Both the position numbers and the translations under genes were made by a program. A stretch of 64,000 bases of DNA from Diplonema papillatum (taxonomy: Eukaryota; Euglenozoa; Diplonemea; Diplonemida; Diplonemidae): contig JAPJBO010000100.1 of the NCBI GenBank assembly GCA_030068145.1, forward strand, positions 331,221 to 395,220, read 5' to 3'. Shown piece after piece: positions 23,707 to 32,890 of the stretch (its first letter is position 1; each line of letters begins with the position of its first letter). The notes under the pieces are model-generated. The model was not told where the DNA came from, did not search any database, and worked only from the letters and a program-made list of their open reading frames with translations.

Positions 23707-24661
23707 TTTTCTTCTTTTTTTGGCAAAGGCAGGGGTTAAGTTAGGGCTTTTCTTTTCCAAAGCTCCGGGTTTGCGCAAAAAAAATGGGTACGCTGGAGCA
23801 GTGCAGAGAAGTATTAAGCCGGTCCCGCGCTGGGGCGAATCCTACATTTTTAGCAACTTAACCCCTGGCAAAGGGGGCAGGGGGCACGATTCCTCTCCCG
23901 TTGGCGTGTTTTGAGGTTCGGAGGGCTGCCACCATTCTGCGGCCTGTTGTGCTATCGCGGAGGCGTTTAGGGGCAGGGTGTGAAACAATTTCGATCGAAA
24001 GCTTGGGCGTTTTTTTTTTTTTTTTTTCCGCCGTCGTATTCATTACCGCAGCGGTTTTGGGTGGTATGACTACACACTTTGACTACGGCTAGCCTTTTTC
24101 GAACCTCAAAAAAACTGGAGAGACGGAGAGAGGAAACGAAAAAAAAAAAAAAAAAAAAAAAATGGGTAAATCCTTTGGGAGGGGATCGAAAAAACATTGC
24201 CGCGGGTGCGGATTAGGTGTTGATTTCGATGTTTTTTTTTTTTTTTTTTTACCCGCTCAACCTGTCGGTGTTTTCCCAAACCCCTAATAGGCTGGGTACA
24301 ACGAGGACAAGAGCGAAAGAGAAGAGAGAGACAGAGAGAGAGAGGCGAGCTACCGTGTAGACTGATCGCCGTGAAGCACGGGGGAAAGAGATGCGTAGTG
24401 TGTGGAAAGAAGGAGAGCGATTGTCGCTCTGATGCAGAATAACTGCACACGCAGTTTTATTTTTATTTCATTTTTCGTGTTGACGGCTTCAGCCCAAAAA
24501 GACACGAGGGGGAGGAAAAGGCAGGTCGTCTTTGATATCGCAGTGGCAGGAAGGTGCCAGCAGGTCATTTGACCGCGTCCGTGAGGACTTTTTAGCATTT
24601 TCTTGTATGGTCAGAAGGTCCTACTTGGGTTCAGTTTCCCCACACGTTGCATGTGGCTAAA
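23707..24661. other. Gene-free stretch with T/A runs and a family A tail
   Basis: T runs at about 24010 and 24231, and an A run at about 24139-24161. GGTATGACTACACACTTTGA then CTACGGCTAGCC at about 24061-24093 matches the family A middle at 19263. GA tract near 24320. Confidence 0.4.
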
Positions 24662-24868
24662 AATACTCGAGGGACTGCCTTGTGCTCATTTCGAAGGAGG
24701 CTAGAGGGGGACAACTACAAGGTGGGTCTTTTGTGTTGAACGCTTACGCCCGCCACTGAACCCAGATTCACCTGTGTTTCGTGTGGGCTACAGCACATTT
24801 ACCTCCTTTGATCTTTTGCAGCTGGCAGCCTCCTCAAGTATTTCCTACAAAGCAGGTGCTGTTGCAAA
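24662..24868 (+). repeat. Family F repeat
   Basis: Starts ATACTCGAGGGACTGC, contains GTGTTTCGTGTGGGCTACAG and ACATTTACCTCCTTTGATC, and ends TATTTCCTACAAAGCAGGTG. It is nearly identical to 53744-53956, with reverse copies at 38583 and 51368. Confidence 0.75.
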
Positions 24869-24900
24869 AAAAATATAGCACGCATGTTGCGCCCGTCGCA

Positions 24901-25271
24901 GGCATCTTGTTAAGAACTATCCATCCATCCATCAGCCGGCTGACCCCCCCCACCAGGCATCTTGTTAAGAACCATCCATCCATCCATCTGCCGGCTGACC
25001 CCCCCCCCTCCCCCCATGCAGGCTATTTTCGCTGTGGAGGGGGGAGACGCTACCTGGCACACTCTTAAGGTGGTCACCGCGGTGGGCGGTCAGAAAAAAA
25101 AAAAATTCTTTTTGCCCCAAATACCCCAAATACCACACTTTGAAAAATTTTTGTGGGCTAGAGAATTTGACCACCCAGCCTCCAAGGCAACTGCACTGTA
25201 GAGGGGGAGGGGGTCTGGTTTATCCGGCCATCCGGCCAAAGTGGCTGATCCTTAACAAGAGCGCTGGCCCG
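24901..25271 (+). repeat. Family G repeat with an internal tandem duplication
   Basis: GGCATCTTGTTAAGAAC, (CATC)3, GCCGGCTGACCCCCCC is present twice in tandem (unit ~54-60 bp). Then come GAGACGCTACCTGGCACACT and a CCAAATACCCCAAATACC block. The copy at 54749 has the first unit once and is split by an insertion. Confidence 0.7.
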
Positions 25272-25301
25272 TCGGCACCTTCCGCGGATCTGCGTATTTT
25301 T

Positions 25302-25355
25302 AGAGTGAAAGTTCGCTTGAAACTCCGGGGTTTTAAAGTCTCCGGGTGACCTTCG
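25302..25355 (+). repeat. Family A 5' end
   Basis: AGAGTGAAAGTTCGCTTGA plus AACTCCGGGGTTTTAAAGTC. Nearly identical to 4195-4248, including the point where similarity stops (TGACCTTCGT). Confidence 0.7.
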
Positions 25356-26695
25356 TCGTTATGGGAAGATATCCGTTGTGCTCTGAGTGTCGTAAGCGTG
25401 GTGGTTACACGAGGTAAGAGGATCGGTGGGAATCTTAGTTGTTGGTCATTGGTGGTTTCGGCCATTGTCCACATACCGTACTTACGGTTTTAGACTTGTG
25501 AGCATGAACCCAAGACCCCTCCTGTGGCGACTTCGCTGTGCAAAAACCACGAACCGTTGTACCAAAAAATGTTCTTGCCCGAACAAGTGGAACCGCTAAC
25601 CTGTTCAAAAAGAACAGCATCCTATGATCAAGAGCCGGCTTGTTCGCAAAACAAATAGTCCACGGCCTCCACTTTTTCGCCGCTGGCTTTTCGCGACCCC
25701 CGAAACCCGCAAGGACTCTGAATTCGGGCTCATGCGCCGAAGGGAGCCCTCTTGCAGTCTTCGGGTTAAAGCGTTCGCCCACGCGCGGTGAGGATCCTGG
25801 GGGTTTTTCGTGTTTCCGACGACGAACGTCCGTTAGGTTGGTTTGATCTTTTTAGACTGTTTCTTGTAGGAAGGGGTTTCCTCTTCAAAGCAAATAACAT
25901 GTCGAACAATGGTCGCCAACGTTTGCCCACTTTTTCAGACTGTAGGACCGCATGCAAAGCGCTCGTCTGTGCCGGCCAGGGTCTTGGATCTCTAGCAAAA
26001 AAGAAGGAGAAGCGGAAAGTCAATGGAGCCCTGTATTAAGTCCCAACTTGAACGTCGCCGAATGGCAACCGATGATTTTTGGTGGTAAGATGCGGCACAC
26101 CCATCGACTTCCGTACGAGTTTCAGGCTCACAAAGGAACACATACAAAGGCGTGAACATGCAAACGGCGGGCCCGAAGGGCCCTACAACACGGGATGAGT
26201 AAATACGAAAATGGGCACGAGACCCTAAAGCGCTTATTTTTTTTCTTAATGTGGCTTTTTTTTTTCTGGCGGCCTCGGAAGCCTCAAAGATAGTGCGAAG
26301 AAAAAGGAATGAAATGGATCGGTCTTTTTCAGGACGTCGTGTGAGGGAGAATTCTGTCCAGCTTTTTGCTGAACTTGTTTTCTTCTTGAAACTCCTTTCA
26401 ATCGAACGAACAAATAGGCGTAGATGTAAAGATGCAGTGTGTAAGTGCCGGGCTAATTTTTTCCGAAGGGAAAGGTAAAAAAGACATGTATTATCCTGTT
26501 ACCCAAAAAAGGTTGGGATTGTATTTTTTTTCTTGGCTTGCTTTTCTCTGTCTTTGCCAGGAACACAAAAGGCGAGCATTGCTGCTTTTTCGATGGCCTA
26601 TTCTACCTTTTTTTTTTTTTGTGTTTCTCTTTTTTTTTTTTGCCTGGAAAAATGAATCTCGTCATTTTCTTTGTGTTTGCATGTGTTCTAGCTTT
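25356..26695. other. Gene-free stretch downstream of the CCCH gene
   Basis: A diverged family I start at about 25806 and T runs near 26237 and 26630. No gene recognised. The last part would hold the 3' untranslated region of the minus-strand CCCH gene. Confidence 0.35.
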
Positions 26696-28030
26696 TTACG
26701 AGCAAGTTACGAATTGGCTCAGGAAACTTCTGTTCAGAAGGTGAGAGACGTCGCTGTCTTCGTCTTTAGTCGTTTCATCAGATGATGGCTTGTTGAATGT
26801 CGTCTGGAAGGTGTGCAGGAACGAGAGGGGGATGCACGTCGAAGATCTTCTGTGGGTTGAACTCGGCTGCATTGGGTCAGACGCTTCTGCTGTGTTAGAA
26901 GGCGGCAAACCCGCAGCAGATGCGGAGTCCGGTGTATCGAAAGAGGTGAATTTTGGCATGCACGGCGCCACGAGTGGCCCGGGGGCGTTTGCGCTGAGCG
27001 AACAAGGGTTGCTGCTGGCACCGCAAGGGAACCCGGGGGCCGAGTGTCCGGCAGCCTGCAGAGGCTGCGGCATGGTGCCCGGGGCCTGAGCGAGGCGGGG
27101 CGCCGCCGCACTCGACGGGACGATGAGGGAGGTTGGTTGCTGAATTGTCAGCTCCCTCTCCGTCGAGTGGGAGGCGCGTCCGCCCGCGGCCGCCGTCGCA
27201 TCGTGCGCAGCTTCGACAGCTGCTGCCGGGGGAAGGGATGGGGGGACGACCATGCATGCATGCTTGGGGGGAGTGCGAACAGCGCAGGCCATAGGCTGGA
27301 CAAGGTTTTGCGGGAAGGCGTTCATTGTGCACGACGGCAGCACCGGCGGTGAGGTAAGGAACTGCGGCGACTGCAACAGGGAAGGCGAGGTCTGCAGCGG
27401 CAGCAGCAGAGTCTGCTGCTGCGAAGGGGCGCGGCTCAGCAGGCGCGGCGTGCTCGTCGGCGTGTTCGACGACACGCTGCCGCAGCTGCTGTTGTTCGTG
27501 CTCTCGCTCGGGGCCGCGACGCTGCTGGTGATCTGCGCCACGACCTGCCTCTTCTTCGCGCTGGCGACGCTGATAGGCACCCTGGTGTTGCCGGGCGGCA
27601 TCTTCACCCTGCAGATGTGCACGTTGTTGCACTCAGAGCCCCACTTGCAGGCTCTCCTTTGGTGCGGCCGGCACACACGCGTCATCGACACAGCCAACGC
27701 ATCCTCCGTCGGTCTAGTCGAGTCGCACAGCTCCTGAAGGCCCTTCGTGGGCGCGATAAGGCTCTGGCTCCAGAACGCGCCTCGGCCGCCTTCGCACACG
27801 CGGAATTGCTTCCACATCTTCACACCCCCGAGCAGGGGGTATGTCACATCGGTCTGGCAGTTGTTCGGGTTGCACGGGCCCTGACCGCAGCAGGGCATCT
27901 TCCACATGGCGCGCACATGGCGCATGTACGCGGAATCCACGTGAACCTTCGTGCACGTCTCGATGTTGTGGTTCTCCGAGCAGAGGATTCCAACCGGCGA
28001 GTTGGAGTGGCCTGTAAAACGTTTCACCAT
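26696..28030 (-). CDS. CCCH zinc-finger protein with Ser/Pro/Ala-rich tail
   Basis: A 444-codon minus-strand frame. Residues 120-138 form a C-x7-C-x5-C-x3-H zinc finger (CRPHQRRACKW.. CNNVH). Residues 17-30 (C-x8-C-x3-H, then VDSAYMR) look like the last part of a second finger whose first Cys would lie before the chosen ATG. This suggests either a missing upstream exon or a lost residue. A Cys cluster follows (CCGQGPCNPNNC, 47-58). Residues 150-400 are low-complexity Ser/Thr/Pro/Ala/Gln, and the C-terminus is Ser-rich. Such fingers usually bind single-stranded RNA, so a role in mRNA fate is likely by family but not shown. The in-frame stop lies 13 codons upstream of this ATG. The G+C-rich, CAG-rich codon use contrasts with the flanking repeats, as expected for a real gene. 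The next gene upstream on the same strand is also a CCCH protein. Confidence 0.8.
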   Translation of the reverse strand: MVKRFTGHSNSPVGILCSENHNIETCTKVHVDSAYMRHVRAMWKMPCCGQGPCNPNNCQTDVTYPLLGGVKMWKQFRVCEGGRGAFWSQSLIAPTKGLQELCDSTRPTEDALAVSMTRVCRPHQRRACKWGSECNNVHICRVKMPPGNTRVPISVASAKKRQVVAQITSSVAAPSESTNNSSCGSVSSNTPTSTPRLLSRAPSQQQTLLLPLQTSPSLLQSPQFLTSPPVLPSCTMNAFPQNLVQPMACAVRTPPKHACMVVPPSLPPAAAVEAAHDATAAAGGRASHSTERELTIQQPTSLIVPSSAAAPRLAQAPGTMPQPLQAAGHSAPGFPCGASSNPCSLSANAPGPLVAPCMPKFTSFDTPDSASAAGLPPSNTAEASDPMQPSSTHRRSSTCIPLSFLHTFQTTFNKPSSDETTKDEDSDVSHLLNRSFLSQFVTCS

Positions 28031-28620
28031 TGCAAACGGTAGCAGCGCAGTAGCAACGGCAGTGGTACTTTAAACTTCATACGCGACAAGACTCTGCGAT
28101 GCTATGCAAAGACGGCTTGAGGACCCATACAACGTTCTCAATACCACAGGACACAACGACGTGCAGTCAGCACAGCTGTTACCGTAAAACCCCCATATCC
28201 AGCCCGCAAGGACCCCGCATCCGCGCCTCGCCTTTCGAAAGACTAGACCGTTTTGGGTTTCGGGGCACCGGTATTTGGAGCCACCGTTGGTAATTTAGAT
28301 TGGTTGAAGCAGCAAGAGATGTGTAGTTTTGTTTAATTATTTTATTTGTTAGTTGTCGACATTTTTTTTTTTGCCATCAAGGCAGGCGAGCACTTGGTAG
28401 GCAGCGGCTGCCAAAACTTGCCGTGACACCTATGATCGAAGTAAAGAGGAAAGGAGAAATGGCGGGGGTACAGTATGCTTGGTTTGCAGAGCGTGGTGCT
28501 TGCGCCACTAGAGGCCACATGTTTTTTTAAACCCGCCGGTTTGACGAAGGATGGAAGGGGGGGCGGGGGAGATGCAAGCGAGTGTTAAGAATGCCCTTGA
28601 AAACACAGACACAGACACAG

Positions 28621-28654
<34 letters not shown>

Positions 28655-28655
28655 T
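28031..28655. repeat. Intergenic mosaic: family M, a short hairpin repeat and (CA)n
   Basis: Family M block at about 28371-28460 (GCAGCGGCTGCCAAAACTTG, shared with 36344). A GTGGTGCTTGCGCCACTAGA block at about 28493-28515 is related to 55066. A (CA)n tract at 28622-28650 directly precedes the LINE fragment. Confidence 0.55.
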
Positions 28656-30053
28656 GCAACCACCTCAAAGTGGAAATATGGCCCAGGTCTCTTCACGGGC
28701 TGGCTAAAAACACTCAGGTGGGCACCCCCAGGGCAGGAGACTGGAATCAGCTGTATGGAGCTAGCTGTAGCCTTCGAGCTGGAAGCGGGGATCAAGCTGC
28801 CCCCGGTGAAGAATCGGTTCTACGCCCCACCGCCAGAAATTCCAAGAGGGAAGCTAACTGCAGCACGGGACACGCTTCCGGACGAGGAAACCGCGGACGA
28901 GATTGCAGTATACTTCGATGGCGGAGCGCGCGGGAACGGCACTGTTTTTGCAGTAGCGGGTGCAGGGGCAGTACCGTACCGAAATGGCAGGAAAGAAGCT
29001 GAGATGGTGCTGCCCCTGCCGAACGTGCGGACGAATAACGTAGCGGAATATGAAGGACTTCTGGCGAGCCTGGAACTCCTCCAGCAGGCACGAACCGAAC
29101 AAGGAGCGCGTTGCGTAGTCCGAGGCGACTCGGCCCTCGCGGTGGGCCAGGTGACAGGGCAGACGGGCTGCTCGGAGCAGCTAAGGCCAATGCTCACCCG
29201 GGCAAAAGCGCTCCTATGTGAGATCCAACGACGGATGCAGGTAGTTGTGCAACATGTTCGACGGGAGTGCAACAGCGATGCTGACGCGTTGAGTAACGCG
29301 GCGATGGACGTGGTGCAGCGGAACCGCCCACCCCGGCGGGTACAGATGCAGCTGCTGCAACAGGTACAGACATCACTTCTGGGAAAGGCACTGAGCCTCA
29401 TAGAGCTGGGGAGCGCCTACACAAAAGTGGCGAAGCAGCCGTGGCACTTTGGGTTCGACGCGCCAACGACGGTCCTAACATCGCTTGGAGGAACGGTTGT
29501 GCGGGGAATATCGTGCAGGGCGAAGATCTCGCAAGCTGCCGAGGATGTCATCCTGAGGATCCGTGAGCACGTGCAGAGCCGCCCTCCCTCAACGGAGGAG
29601 ACGCCGCTGTTCCCGCAGCACCTAGCATGGGCCGCGACGTACCAACCAGAGGAGGTGTACCCCATGGGATGGTCGCGAGCATGGGCCGGCCGGGCGAGAC
29701 CGCAAAAGCCTGAGGATCCCCGCGGAGAGCGAAAACGAAGGGAGGCACCGCGGAACCCGGTTAGACCGCTAAACGCGGAAGGCCTGCACGAGCGGCCGAT
29801 AGGGCGAGCAACGAGGAAGACGAGCGAGCGACGCAGCGAACGGAGCCCGCTACCAAAAGCCGAACACTGCCGACTCCATGAACAGGAGCAGCGCCGAGAG
29901 AGTCGAAACGAAGGGTCGCGCGGCCTCAGGCGCCACCCGGGCTCGCAGGAGACGCCGGGCCCCCACCAGCAGCCGGGGGGGGCATCGGCCGTAACCCAGA
30001 AGGGAACCATGCGTGGACACACTCTCGCTAAGGGGGGCGCCACGTTAAAATGA
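28656..30053 (+). mobile_element. 5'-truncated non-LTR retrotransposon: end of RT protein with archaeal-type RNase H
   Basis: The open frame runs into the element from the flanking CA repeat with no start of its own. The first ~50 residues resemble the region after the reverse transcriptase of LINEs (W..GWLKTLRWAPPG...GISCMELAVAFE). Then comes a complete RNase H domain with AVYFDGGARGNG, TNNVAEYEGLLASLE, VVRGDSALAVGQ and RRECNSDADALSN. Counting from the ATG at 28551, these give the catalytic set D123, E167, D193 and D245. The FDGGARGNG signature is of the archaeal/plant type, known from plant L1 and algal or oomycete LINEs. A basic, Arg-rich tail of ~170 residues ends at the stop. The reverse transcriptase and endonuclease are absent, as expected after incomplete target-primed reverse transcription. 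ACACACACACATACT occurs at both ends and may be the target duplication. Confidence 0.75.
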
Positions 30054-30069
30054 GTCCGCGACACACACA

Positions 30070-30532
30070 CATACTAGCAAGCTTGCTTGAGCGCCGAAGG
30101 CGCGTCTAGTGGAATCTCATTTTCCGTTTCCACCATTTGACGTACGCGATGCCTCCTATTTCCACTCTCTAAGAGGTTGGACAGGGGTAGTATTACGCAA
30201 GCAGCCAGGCCGTTTCCCTCTCCGCTGTTTGTACTCCCCCTTCCCTTTCCCGTGTGCCGCCCACGCGGCCCTCTTCTCCTTGTATTGCCGGCCGACCACT
30301 TTTCCTCGATAACGGTGCTTTATCCTTTTCCCGCCTTCCTGAGTTCTCCCACTGCGAACCAGTGGAAATAGGAGGCATCGCGTACGTCAAATAGAGTGCG
30401 TATACCCAATACCTAAGCCCGCAGGAGGAGCGTGGTATCGGTACACAGCGCGTGTGCACACTGCACTAGTGGAAACGGAAAATGAGATTCCACTAGACGC
30501 GCCTTCGGCGCTCAAGCAAGATTGCTAGTATG
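30070..30532. mobile_element. TIR element with 64-bp termini and a nested inner inverted repeat
   Basis: The left 64 bp (CATACTAGCAAGCTTGCTTG...) and the right 64 bp are inverted copies with one mismatch. Next to the left terminus, 32 bp (30135-30166) are perfectly inverted at 30361-30392, so the right arm is interrupted by a 76-bp spacer. The whole could fold into a long branched hairpin. The element is non-coding and lies between CA and TG dinucleotide tracts. Confidence 0.85.
30184..30246 (+). repeat. Direct repeat shared with 30604-30662
   Basis: TACGCAAGCAGCCAGGCCGT, TTTCCCTCTCCGCTG and TTTGTACTCCCCCTTCC recur ~420 bp downstream, outside the TIR element. Part of the element's interior therefore duplicates its downstream flank. 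Confidence 0.7.
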
Positions 30533-30608
30533 TGTGTGTGTGTGGGGAATCCCTTTCTTTCCGTTTCTGGTCTTTCGAGCTTCTGGACCGCTTGTGGCAT
30601 GGACAGGG

Positions 30609-31430
30609 TTACGCAAACATCCGGGCCGTTTCCCTCCCCCGCTGTTTGTACTCCCCCTTCCCACACACACACACACACACACACAACAACACACATAGGC
30701 AGAGTTTCATCCAGGTAAGTGTTCGGAGCGGCAAAGGGAAGGAAGGGTGCCAACGGGGGTTTGTTGGTGCCGTCTGAGGAGAAAAAGAGTATGAGGACGG
30801 GGTGGAGGGGAAGGGCATACCCGAGTCAGTAGAGGCCGACGACGAGGAGCACTGCTTCTGGTAGTCCTCGAGCAGGACGCGCAGCCCCTCGGACTTGTGG
30901 ACGCGGTCGCACGGGACGTTGAACGATTCGTTGCCGTCTTCCGGGCTGATCACGTCGATGACCACCTCCGACTTTTTGACGGACTCGGGGACCGGGTGCT
31001 GCTGGCGGAGGACGGCGACTTTCTTCCGGTCCGCGTGGATGCTGTTGCACTTCCCCTGCGCCCTGCACTGCCGGGCCTGGTACTTCTTGCAGAGGAAAAC
31101 GCGCTTGTTTCCGCCGAGCTGGCTGAAGTACGTCTCCAGCCCAGCGGTCATCACGACGTCGCTGGACTCACCCCCGAAACGGAGGTTGTACGGCTGCTTG
31201 TTGATCGGGTCGAACACGCAGACGTTGAGGACGATGCCTTTAATGACGTTGATCACGTCGCCGTTCTGCACTCCCTGCGACTGGAAAGATCTCTTCGATA
31301 CTAGGACTGTGTCGTTGTGCATGAGCGAGCACGGCTCATTTTCGATGATCGGGTACACATTTTCGACCACCTCGCAACTGGACACCTCCAGGACATTCAC
31401 GTTGCCACCGACAATCTGAAGACGCATCAT
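30609..31430 (-). CDS. Ubiquitin-like and CCCH zinc-finger protein
   Basis: A 273-codon minus-strand frame. Residues 1-70 resemble a ubiquitin-like fold: an initial MRLQIVGG strand and a closing TVLVSKRSFQSQGVQNGDVI segment that parallels the G-I-x-D-G-D-x-I end of ubiquitin-like domains. Residues 114-132 form a C-x7-C-x5-C-x3-H finger (CKKYQARQC...CNSIH, then ADRK). Residues 155-190 (VVIDVISPED...EGLRVLLEDYQ) are conserved-looking but unnamed. A Ser/Pro-rich tail follows. The last ~35 residues translate a GT microsatellite and a repeat shared with 30184, so the authentic stop or a splice junction is probably near 30715, and the original 3' end may have been replaced. A pyrimidine tract and AG lie five bases before the ATG. 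RNA binding is expected from the finger. The role of the ubiquitin-like part is unknown. Confidence 0.8.
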   Translation of the reverse strand: MMRLQIVGGNVNVLEVSSCEVVENVYPIIENEPCSLMHNDTVLVSKRSFQSQGVQNGDVINVIKGIVLNVCVFDPINKQPYNLRFGGESSDVVMTAGLETYFSQLGGNKRVFLCKKYQARQCRAQGKCNSIHADRKKVAVLRQQHPVPESVKKSEVVIDVISPEDGNESFNVPCDRVHKSEGLRVLLEDYQKQCSSSSASTDSGMPFPSTPSSYSFSPQTAPTNPRWHPSFPLPLRTLTWMKLCLCVLLCVCVCVCGKGEYKQRGRETARMFA

Positions 31431-31433
31431 TGT

Positions 31434-31460
31434 CTTGGGTGAAAAAAAAAAGAAGATGAG
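31434..31460 (-). promoter_or_regulatory. Probable splice acceptor (polypyrimidine tract + AG) of the CCCH gene
   Basis: Read on the minus strand, a CTTCTTTTTTTTTTTCACCC tract ends in AAG and is followed by ACA-ATG. This is the layout of a trans-splice acceptor in Euglenozoa, or of the end of a 5' intron. It also supports the choice of start codon. Confidence 0.5.
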
Positions 31461-32785
31461 TGTTTGTACTTTTTTTTGTTGCGGGAAAGATGAATGCCAA
31501 GTGAGTTTTGTTTACTTTTGCTTTCTTTTTCTTTGGTTTTTTTTTTTTTTCTTCTTTTTTTGGTTTGTTGCTGTTCTTGGTTGTGTCAGTGACTGAAGCG
31601 AGCGAGACAAGGAAACGGCGAGCAACGGAGCTCGGTTAGGAGAAAGGAGAAAAGAGGATCGAAGGGGTGTGTGTTTTCTTTTCTCGTTTCTTTAGAGTTT
31701 CTTCGCGATGAAGATGTAGGTGATGTGTTTGATGCTTCTTTTGACGAATGTATGTGTTAAATGTAGGGGGACAATCTGTAAAAAGGTGTGTTTTTTAGCA
31801 TTTGTGGGCAGGGAGGTCGGTATTTCAAAGTCTCCGGTTGACCGTAGAGGCTTGGGAAAGGAGGCGTTGAGAGTTGTTGCTCGCAAGAGTGTCGGTGAGC
31901 ATGGAGTCAGCGTCAGGTCGCTAATCAGGTTGCGAGCTCAAAGAACGTCGCAGCGTCGTCTCCTTGCTCCGCCCATCGCTACGAGGAGCTCCACTTCGCC
32001 AGCGTTGAGAGCATCTTGCGAGTCGGGCCACGCTGTGGTCCTCGGCCGGGCCCTGCCCATCGATGAGGTACACCGCAGTCGGTGGTTTAGGGCTCCACGG
32101 GTAGGTGTCGACAGCACATCTTGTGCTTCCGACGATCCCGGCCCTATAGGGCACCACGTGTGGGTGCATGTTGAAAGCTCGACGATGGTGGACACAAAAC
32201 GCTAAATCGACCTCGGCTTTCTTCGCCGCTCGAGCCCGGTTTCCTCGCCTTTTTCAAAGACCGCGGAGGTCAGCGGACCGGGAGCTTCCGGAGAGGGTGT
32301 GTGCGCGTTGTGTGGTAACCTGATACGTGTGTGTGCGATGATGTGGGTTTGCGTGGCAGCCTGATAACGTTCTACTACGGGCACGACCCCTTTTCTCAAA
32401 CTAGGGGCTTCGCGCGCATGCGCCGATTTTGTTCGGGGCCGCTTTCGCGGCGATCGCTTTTTCCGTCCCCCGAAGGATGGGCAAAACATAACAAAAGAGA
32501 AACTCGCGGCGGGAAACAAAAAAAAAAACCAAACTTTATCTCTGCTCGTCCCCCCTCCCGGGGCTTTTTTTTTTGAGATAGCAAAAACCGAGCGAAAGTT
32601 CGTGCTTTTTTCTTTTGCTTTTTTTTTTTTTTTTTTTTTTTCTTCTTTTTTTTGGCGAATACGTTGAGCAGAGGACAAGCCGAAGGGCAACGGTCGGGGG
32701 AAAAGCAGCCTGCGAGAGGGTTGTGGCTCGTGGCTAGCATTACGGGGAGTAGGGAAGTGGGAGGACGGGGTGGTATCTTCGTGCA
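31461..32785. other. Gene-free stretch with family A and I pieces
   Basis: T-rich tract near 31536. Family A alternative form at about 31792-31855 (AGCATTTGTGGGCAGG...AAAGTCTCCGGTTGACCGTA). Family I-like CTTCCGACGATCCCG near 32127. T run near 32620. No gene recognised. Confidence 0.4.
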
Positions 32786-32890
32786 ATGCTTCGGCAGAGC
32801 ACTGCCTCTCGTGCATGTTTGATGCTAGCATCCGAGTCCTCTTCGAAGAAAAATGAGACAGAAGGAAAAGAAGGGGGTGCAAGACCCCGT
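32786..32890 (+). repeat. Family H repeat
   Basis: TCGGCAGAGCACTGCCTCTC, then TTTGATGCTAGCATC and TCTTCGAAGAA, followed by a GGGGGTGCAAGACCCCGTAA segment, the usual 3' part of the family. Confidence 0.65.

Noticed and set aside
24010..24260. Lys-rich or Phe-rich small proteins from T/A runs
   Set aside because: Homopolymer translation, with no start context or similarity.
32202..32882. 226-codon minus-strand frame
   Set aside because: It crosses a family H repeat and a T run (Lys run). No domain.
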